Assembly: GCA_005884255.1 (NCBI GenBank)
Contig: VBDL01000326.1
Coordinates: 1 to 5,233 of the forward strand
Source of the DNA: Betaproteobacteria bacterium
GTDB taxonomy: Bacteria; Pseudomonadota; Gammaproteobacteria; Burkholderiales; Burkholderiaceae_C
Direction: 5' to 3'
DNA: 5,233 nucleotides
Below are positions 1 through 5,233 of this stretch, piece after piece; position 1 is the first letter of the stretch; the number at the start of each line of letters is the position of its first letter. Below the pieces are notes generated by a model. That model did no database searches. It worked only from the letters and a program-made list of their open reading frames with translations, and was not told the origin of the DNA. The translations under genes and the position numbers were made by a program.

Positions 1-531
1 CACCGCATAGGCGCGCACCTCATGCACGCCGGGGAGCTTCCACAGCACCTCGGCGACGAGGCGGCGGTAGGCCTGCATGTCGGGCACGCGCACCTTGATG
101 AGGTAGTCGAAGCTGCCGCTGAGCTGGTGGCATTCGACGACCTCGTCGCAGGCGTTCACCGCAGCCTTCAGCGCCAGCGCGATGCCGGGCGCCGAGCCGC
201 TCATGCGGATCTCGGCGAACACCAGCAGCCCGCTGCCGAGTTTGGCCGGGTTGAGCACCGCCTCGTAGCCGAGGATCACGTCGTCGCGCTTGAGCCGCGC
301 GAGGCGCTCATGCACCGTCGCCGGCGCGAGACCCACCGCATCGGCCAGGCGCGCGATGCTCAGGCGCCCGTCGTCCTGCAGCAGGCGCAGCAGCTGCACA
401 TCGGTCGCGTCAAGGGCCTCGCCCGGACGCCCCGTCCCGGCGCCGGGCCGCTCCCAAGCCGGGACGGACCCCCTCGGGGGGTGGTCACGGTACTCCGTGA
501 CCGGGGGCGAACACTCAGACAGCGCAAGCAT
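1..531 (-). CDS. Lrp/AsnC-family transcriptional regulator, 3' end cut off by window edge
   Basis: Translating the minus strand from ATG 531-529 gives 177 codons with no stop before position 1, so the C-terminus is missing. The core begins near residue 38 (EALDATDVQLLRLLQDDGR) and continues through a winged helix-turn-helix (LADAVGLAPATVHERLARLK) into the RAM/AsnC ligand-binding domain (ILGYEAVLNPAKLG, ECHQLSGSFDYLIKVRVPDM, LPGVHEVRAYAV). The match to E. coli Lrp is clear along the whole core. Family members bind DNA as dimers or octamers and usually respond to amino acids. The start is odd: no ATG, GTG or TTG lies between 529 and the core, so the only usable start puts about 37 Pro/Gly/Arg-rich residues before the domain, encoded by a palindromic repeat. 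A weak GAAG ribosome site lies 7 nt before this ATG, inside the upstream regulator gene, whose last 17 nt it overlaps. Family assignment is secure; the target genes and effector are unknown. Confidence 0.9.
   Translation of the reverse strand, partial: MLALSECSPPVTEYRDHPPRGSVPAWERPGAGTGRPGEALDATDVQLLRLLQDDGRLSIARLADAVGLAPATVHERLARLKRDDVILGYEAVLNPAKLGSGLLVFAEIRMSGSAPGIALALKAAVNACDEVVECHQLSGSFDYLIKVRVPDMQAYRRLVAEVLWKLPGVHEVRAYAV
432..507. repeat. GC-rich compound palindromic element (REP-like)
   Basis: Three adjacent inverted repeats are visible. A perfect 10-bp stem pairs 432-441 (ccgtcccggc) with 458-467 (gccgggacgg). A C5/G5 palindrome spans 469-480 (ccccctcggggg). A perfect 8-bp stem pairs 483-490 (ggtcacgg) with 495-502 (ccgtgacc) around a 4-nt loop. 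The C run at 469-473 could also pair with the G run at 503-507, enclosing the third hairpin. There is no T tract, so it is not a standard intrinsic terminator. The composition resembles the dispersed 'ccccctcgggggg' elements common between genes in Burkholderiales genomes, but only one copy is present here, so calling it a dispersed repeat is inference. Confidence 0.6.
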
Positions 532-985
532 GGCCGTGCTTCAGCTGTTGCGTCACCGTGTGGGTGCGCAGCTCGCGCACGCCGGGCAGCGAGCGCACGA
601 GCGCGGCCACGCCGTCGCGCTGCGCATGCGTGTCGGCCACGCGCAGCTTGAGCAGGTAGTCGAAGCTGCCCGCGATCAGATGGCACTCGATGATCTCGGG
701 CCGCTGCTGCACGGCGCTGGTGAAGCGCCGCATCGCGTCGGCCGCCACGCGGTCGAGCTGCACCTCGACGAAGGCCGCCAGCCCGAGCCCGAGCTTCAGC
801 GGGTTCAGCCGCGCGCGGTACCCGAGGATGTAGCCCTCGCGCTTGAGCCGCTTCACACGCCCCGCCACCGCGGTGGGCGACAAGTGCACGCGCTCGGCGA
901 GCTGCAAGTTGGAGATGCGCCCCTCTTCCTGCAGCACACGCAGGATGCGAGCGTCGATCTTGTCGGTGGGTACGGTCGGTGTCAT
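515..985 (-). CDS. Lrp/AsnC-family transcriptional regulator (full length, 156 aa)
   Basis: A complete Lrp/AsnC protein of typical length. Residues about 8-65 form the N-terminal helix-turn-helix (KIDARILRVLQEEGRISN, LAERVHLSPTAVAGRVKRLK), followed by the ILGYRARLNPLKLG hinge and a RAM domain with the family hallmarks ECHLIAGSFDYLLKLRVAD and LPGVRELRTHTV. It should be a soluble, DNA-binding, amino-acid-responsive local or global regulator. It is clearly paralogous to the regulator immediately downstream on the same strand, so the two may form mixed oligomers or divide targets. The start is ATG 985-983; no good Shine-Dalgarno precedes it and no later start would keep the whole helix-turn-helix. 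Upstream lies a sigma-54-like promoter whose predicted start would leave almost no leader. The C-terminal tail (KHGHACAV) lies next to the palindromic repeat. Which genes it controls cannot be told from the window. Confidence 0.95.
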   Translation of the reverse strand: MTPTVPTDKIDARILRVLQEEGRISNLQLAERVHLSPTAVAGRVKRLKREGYILGYRARLNPLKLGLGLAAFVEVQLDRVAADAMRRFTSAVQQRPEIIECHLIAGSFDYLLKLRVADTHAQRDGVAALVRSLPGVRELRTHTVTQQLKHGHACAV

Positions 986-993
986 GCGCTTGA

Positions 994-1013
994 AAAAGCA
1001 GCCGGCGTGCCAA
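994..1013 (-). promoter_or_regulatory. Putative sigma-54 (-24/-12) promoter toward the Lrp genes
   Basis: On the minus strand, positions 1013-997 read TTGGCACG-CCGG-CTGCT, against the sigma-54 consensus YTGGCACG-N4-TTGCW. The -24 element is perfect, the -12 element has one mismatch (C for the first T), the essential GG (1011-1010) and GC (999-998) are present, and the 10 nt between them is the canonical spacing. Predicted transcription would start near 986, right at the ATG of the Lrp gene, implying a nearly leaderless message. That is a warning sign, so the site may be fortuitous or the start estimate slightly off. Confidence 0.45.
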
Positions 1014-1102
1014 CCAAGGCCTCATGCGCGACCCGCCGGGGACGGGATTCGGGGAAACACCGACGCGCCGGCCCTCCTCGGCGCATTGGCGCGGCGCAGC
1101 AT

Positions 1103-1118
1103 GTGTGGATCGCCGCAC
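1103..1118. promoter_or_regulatory. Possible activator-binding dyad (GTGtGG-N4-CCgCAC)
   Basis: The sequence gtgtggatcgccgcac is an inverted repeat in which five of six outer base pairs match, with a 4-bp centre. The form GTGNGG-N4-CCNCAC looks like an operator for a dimeric Fis-type helix-turn-helix protein. Its centre is about 125 bp upstream of the predicted sigma-54 start on the minus strand, within the usual range for an NtrC-family enhancer site, and about 105 bp upstream of the kinase start. Assignment to the neighbouring response regulator is inference; an Lrp operator is an alternative. Confidence 0.3.
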
Positions 1119-1152
1119 AACGCGGCCCGTCGCATGTATCGAATGCCGCGCA

Positions 1153-1182
1153 TTGACTGCGCCGCGACTCGTGGCCCAATAT
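1153..1182 (+). promoter_or_regulatory. Weak sigma-70-like promoter for the kinase-regulator operon
   Basis: TTGACT (1153-1158) matches the -35 box at five of six positions. It is followed after 18 bp by CAATAT (1177-1182), which matches the -10 box at only three of six positions. Transcription would start near 1190, giving a leader of about 27 nt before the TTG start codon at 1217. In such GC-rich DNA this is the most AT-rich, correctly placed candidate. Confidence 0.35.
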
Positions 1183-1216
1183 CGCCCGTTCGCCCGCTAT
1201 CGCCAGGTCCAAAGTT

Positions 1217-2907
1217 TTGAGTTCGAAGCGCTTCTTCTTGCGCCGCGCCGTGCCCCTGATGAGTGCCGTCGCGCTGCTGGCCGTGGTGTCGCTGGCGGCG
1301 GCGCTGGCCTACGCCTTGAGCGAGCGGCGCGCCTTCGAGCGCCTCGACGATGCGGCCGCGCATCAGCTCGAGCTGTATGCGGCGGTGCTCGACATCGAGC
1401 TCGCCAAGCAGGCCGACCTGCCCGGCTTGATCGACGCCGATGGCGAGATCGACGCCTTGCTGGAGGAACCCACCGACGCCGTGCGCCGGGGCGCCGTGAA
1501 CCGGCGGCTGCTCGCGAGCGTGACCGATGCGCGCGGGCGCATCGTCGCCAGCAGCGACTGGTACCGCCCCGAGACGCGCATCGACCGCCTAATGCCCAAT
1601 GAACCCTGCATGGGCGAAGCCTTGGCGGGCCAGGAAGCGCGCCGCTTCGCCCCCGACGTGGCCACAGGCGCACCCGAGGTCTGCTATGCACGGCCGTTGC
1701 TGCGCGGCGGAACGACGCAAGGCGCGGTGCTTGTGCGCGTGAGCCTGGAGCCGATCGAGGCCACCTGGGTCGACGCGGCCTTTCGTGCCGAGAGCGAGAA
1801 GCCGCTGGTGGTCGATGCACAGGGTGTGGTCGTGATGTCGTCGGTGCCGGCGTGGAAGCGCCTGTCGCTGCCCATGCTCACGCTGCCCGAGCGAGCGTTG
1901 CCGCATGGCGCCGAGCTGGTGCGCATGCGCCCCGCGGCGGCCGATGTGCATGGCCCGCAGGTGCTGCACGAGCGGCCGATCGCGAGCCTCGGCTGGCGGC
2001 TGCTGATCCTCTCCAGCGCCAGCCCGGTGGCGCGCGACGCGCGTGCTGCCGCCTGGGGCGGCGCCGCCATCGCCGGTTGTCTCGGCCTGCTCGCCGTGGT
2101 GTGGTGGCAGCGCCGCCGCGTGGTGGCGCAAAAGCTGGCCGCGCGCGAAGCGCTGCAGCGCGCCAACGACGAGCTCGAGGCCAAGGTGCGGCAGCGCACC
2201 GACGAGCTGATGCAAGCCGGCAAGCTGGCGCTGCTCGGGCAGCTCTCCGCCGGCATCTCGCACGAGCTGGGTCAGCCGCTGACCGCGCTGCGTGCGCTGG
2301 CGGAGAACGGCCGCGTGCTGCTCGAGCGCGGCCGGCCGCAGCAGGCCGGCGAGAACTTCGCCACCATCACCGGGCTGGCCGAGCGCATGGGGCGCATCAC
2401 CTCGCAGCTGAAGTCTTTCGCGCGCAAGGCGCCGGCCGACGAGCGCTGCCTGCCGCTTCAGCAGGCGATCGCCAATGTGCAGCAGCTGCTGGCCGCGCGC
2501 CTGCGCGACGAGCACGTGATGCTGCGCGTGGACGTGCCGCCCACGCTGCAGGTGCGCTGTGACGGTTATCGCCTCGAGCAGGTGCTGGTCAACCTGATGG
2601 CCAATGCGATCGATGCGATGGCCGGTTGCGAACGCAAGGAGTTGACCATCAGCGCCAGCCCGGAGGCGGCGCGCGTGGTGGTGCGCGTGGCCGACAGCGG
2701 CCCGGGCATTGCACCGGGCCTCGGCGAGCGCCTGTTCGAGCCCTTCTTCACCACCAAGCCGCCCGGCGAGGGCCTGGGCCTCGGGCTCGTGATCTCGTCG
2801 CACATCGTGCGCGACTTCGGCGGCGTGCTGCGCGCCGTGAGCGCGCCGGCAGGCGCCGTGTTCGAGTTCGATGTCGCCCAGGCGCCCACCCCTTTGCAAG
2901 GAGAACC

Positions 2908-2935
<28 letters not shown>
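1217..2935 (+). CDS. DctB-type membrane sensor histidine kinase
   Basis: A 572-residue inner-membrane sensor kinase that should autophosphorylate and pass phosphate to the response regulator encoded next. Transmembrane segment 1 lies at about 12-34, a periplasmic domain at 35-275 of the double-PAS/dCACHE type of DctB, and transmembrane segment 2 at 277-297. A coiled-coil linker (about 300-335) follows, then the phospho-acceptor helix with H349 (SHELGQPL), and an ATPase domain with N-box N463 (NLMANAIDAM), G1 D493-SGPGI, F-box LFEPFFTTK (506-514) and G2 GEGLGLGL (517-524). All catalytic motifs are intact. The start is TTG 1217: AGGT lies 8 nt upstream, the frame is closed by TGA at 1154, and the next ATG (1259) would cut the positively charged lead-in to segment 1. 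The periplasmic domain lacks the usual DctB ligand signature (RNYSFRPYF-like) and has two cysteines, C131 and C156, so the signal may not be a C4-dicarboxylate; an AauS-like acidic amino acid sensor is an alternative. Confidence 0.92.
2898..2903 (+). promoter_or_regulatory. Strong ribosome-binding site that fixes the response-regulator start
   Basis: AAGGAG lies 4 nt before ATG 2908, inside the last codons of the kinase gene. It selects 2908 as the start over an upstream in-frame ATG at 2626, which would add about 94 residues of out-of-frame kinase sequence with no domain character. Confidence 0.8.
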
Positions 2936-4235
<1,300 letters not shown>

Positions 4236-4245
<10 letters not shown>

Positions 4246-5135
4246 GCGGCCGGATCCGGAGAGTCCGTTGGCTGCTCGATCACCCGCCGCATCGCCGGAT
4301 GCATCGGCAGCCCGAGGTTGACGCCGTTGGGCGGGATCGGCGACTCGAACCACTGCCGGTACAGGCGGTGGATCTCGCCGCTCTTGAACAAGGCCTTGAT
4401 CGCCTGGTCGGCCAGCTGCTTGAACTGCGGGTCACCCTTGCCCAGCATGATGCCGTAGGGCTCGACCGACAGCGCCTCGTCGGAGACGACGAAGTCCTCG
4501 GGGTGGCGCGCCACCGCGATGGTGCCGCGCAGCAGCACGTCGTCCATCGCATAGGCTGCGGCACGATCGGTCTCCACCAGGCGGAAGGCGTCGGTGTCCT
4601 CGCGCACGGCGACGATGCTCATTTCCAGCCCGCGCTCGGTGTGCAGTTTCTGCAGATGCGCGAGGCTCGTGGTGCCGACGGTGGAGGTCACGGTCTTGCC
4701 GCGCAGATCTTCCAGGCGCATCACCGGCGCACTCTTCCTCGACACCAGTCGGCTCGCCGCGACGAAGGTGGTCACGGTGAACGCCACCTGGCGCTGGCGC
4801 TCGGCGGTGTTGGTCGTCACGCCGCATTCGAGGTCGATGGTGCCGTTGGTGACCAGCGGAATGCGCGTCGCCGAGCTGACCGGCACCAGGCGGCGTTCCA
4901 GGTCGGCGAGGCCAAGCCGCTGGCGCACCGCGTCGACGATGCGGTCGCAGATCGCCATCGAATAGCCGACCGGCCGTTGCGCCGAGTCGAGGTAGGAGAA
5001 CGGCACCGAGCTCTCGCGGTAGCCGATGGAAATCATCCCGGCCTCGCGGATCTTGCGCAGCGTGGGCGACTCCTGCGCCGGCGTTGCACTGACACCGGCA
5101 ACGCACAACAACGCGACGAGCAGTCTGAGCATCAT
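4236..5135 (-). CDS. GltI-like periplasmic glutamate/aspartate-binding protein of an ABC transporter
   Basis: A 299-residue solute-binding protein close in length and sequence to E. coli GltI. A signal peptide (MMLRLLVALLCVAGVSA) is probably cut after A17 or A20; C11 lacks a proper lipobox, so it is predicted soluble in the periplasm. The two-lobe type 2 fold is marked by LRKIREAGMISIGYRESSVPFSY, VSSATRIPLVTNGTIDLECG, TTNTAERQ, VGTTS and AMDDVLL. Of the glutamate-contacting residues known in this family, R40, S88, R91, T108, R113 and D198 are conserved, but the positions of GltI Ser90 and His164 are V106 and D180, so specificity may have shifted. No permease or ATPase gene lies downstream, where this gene runs into the sigma-54 regulator tail to tail, so it is either an orphan binding protein or the last gene of an operon entering from the right. 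ATG 5135 is followed at once by a second ATG; neither has a strong Shine-Dalgarno. Confidence 0.92.
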
Positions 5136-5151
5136 CGCGCGGTGGGGCGCT

Positions 5152-5232
5152 TCAGCCGGCGCTGATCGCGATGACCCGCAGCACCAGCATGAACAGCGAG
5201 CGGCGCGAGGTCTTCATATCAAGCGGCCACCG
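5152..5232 (-). CDS. Unidentified open frame upstream of the binding-protein gene: 3' end of a gene or short leader ORF
   Basis: The minus-strand frame is open from the window edge to TGA at 5154-5152, ending 16 bp before the binding-protein start. It reads RWPLD and then from ATG 5217 a 21-residue peptide beginning MKTSRRSLFM and continuing hydrophobic to ISAG. It could be the C-terminal tail of a gene outside the window, a short leader peptide, or a chance frame. SRRSLFM resembles a twin-arginine signal start, but the stop follows within the hydrophobic stretch. I do not recognise it. Nothing else, including a convincing promoter, is visible in 5136-5233. Confidence 0.2.
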   Translation of the reverse strand, partial: RWPLDMKTSRRSLFMLVLRVIAISAG

Positions 5233-5233
5233 C

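Noticed and set aside
432..507. Rho-independent terminator between the Lrp genes
   Set aside because: Strong GC stems but no T tract after them on either strand, and the minus-strand reading frame continues through.
1064..1093. Inverted repeat cgcgcc/ggcgcg in the control region
   Set aside because: A 6-bp GC-only stem with an 18-nt loop is expected by chance in DNA this GC-rich.
22..1156. Plus-strand open frames at 22-651 and 290-1156
   Set aside because: Antisense to two clear Lrp/AsnC genes; compositionally biased, no domain, and they run through the palindromic repeat and control region.
1259..1261. ATG as the kinase start
   Set aside because: It would remove the charged lead-in to transmembrane segment 1 and has no ribosome site; TTG 1217 has AGGT 8 nt upstream and fits the membrane topology better.
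2626..2628. Upstream in-frame ATG as the response-regulator start
   Set aside because: It would add an out-of-frame reading of kinase sequence; ATG 2908 has AAGGAG at good spacing and starts right at the receiver domain.
1589..2899. Minus-strand open frame (436 codons) opposite the kinase gene
   Set aside because: Same antisense artefact; the plus-strand kinase has all catalytic motifs in order.
5097..5135. Lipoprotein signal at C11 of the binding protein
   Set aside because: The residue before the cysteine is Leu rather than Gly, Ala or Ser, and a normal cleavage site (VSA or TPA) follows.
4299..5165. Plus-strand open frame opposite the binding-protein gene
   Set aside because: His/Arg/Ala-rich sequence with no recognisable motif; the minus-strand frame matches GltI from end to end.

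Overview
This 5.2-kb window is very GC-rich bacterial DNA with densely packed genes and strong G/C preference at third codon positions. The gene types and the GC-rich palindromic repeat suggest a betaproteobacterium of the order Burkholderiales (a Rubrivivax/Leptothrix/Roseateles-like group). That placement is inferred from style, not from a marker gene.

Layout. (1) Positions 1-985, minus strand: two tandem Lrp/AsnC-family regulators. The downstream one (1-531) runs off the left edge. A GC-rich palindromic repeat (about 432-507) lies at their junction and is read in frame as an unusual N-terminal extension of the downstream regulator. (2) Positions 986-1216: a 231-bp divergent control region. 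It holds a close match to a sigma-54 (-24/-12) promoter pointing left into the regulators, a GTG/CAC dyad about 125 bp upstream of that promoter's predicted start, and a weak sigma-70-like promoter pointing right. (3) Positions 1217-4245, plus strand: a two-gene operon encoding a DctB-type membrane histidine kinase and a DctD/NtrC-type sigma-54 response regulator, with ends overlapping by 28 nt. (4) Positions 4236-5135, minus strand: a GltI-like periplasmic glutamate/aspartate-binding protein, convergent with the regulator and overlapping its stop by 10 bp. (5) Positions 5136-5233: a short upstream stretch with an open minus-strand frame of unknown identity. No rRNA, tRNA, CRISPR array or transposase was seen.

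How it may work together (inference). A sensor kinase and sigma-54 activator beside an acidic-amino-acid-binding protein recall the AauS/AauR systems of pseudomonads, which control glutamate/aspartate uptake, and the DctB/DctD C4-dicarboxylate systems. The possible sigma-54 promoter and dyad would let the response regulator drive the Lrp pair, linking nutrient sensing to amino-acid-responsive regulators. Three oddities make this more than a routine locus: the response regulator has GAFTTA where sigma-54 activators have GAFTGA; the sensor domain lacks the usual DctB ligand signature; and the binding protein has lost two of the expected glutamate-contacting residues and has no permease genes beside it in the window.
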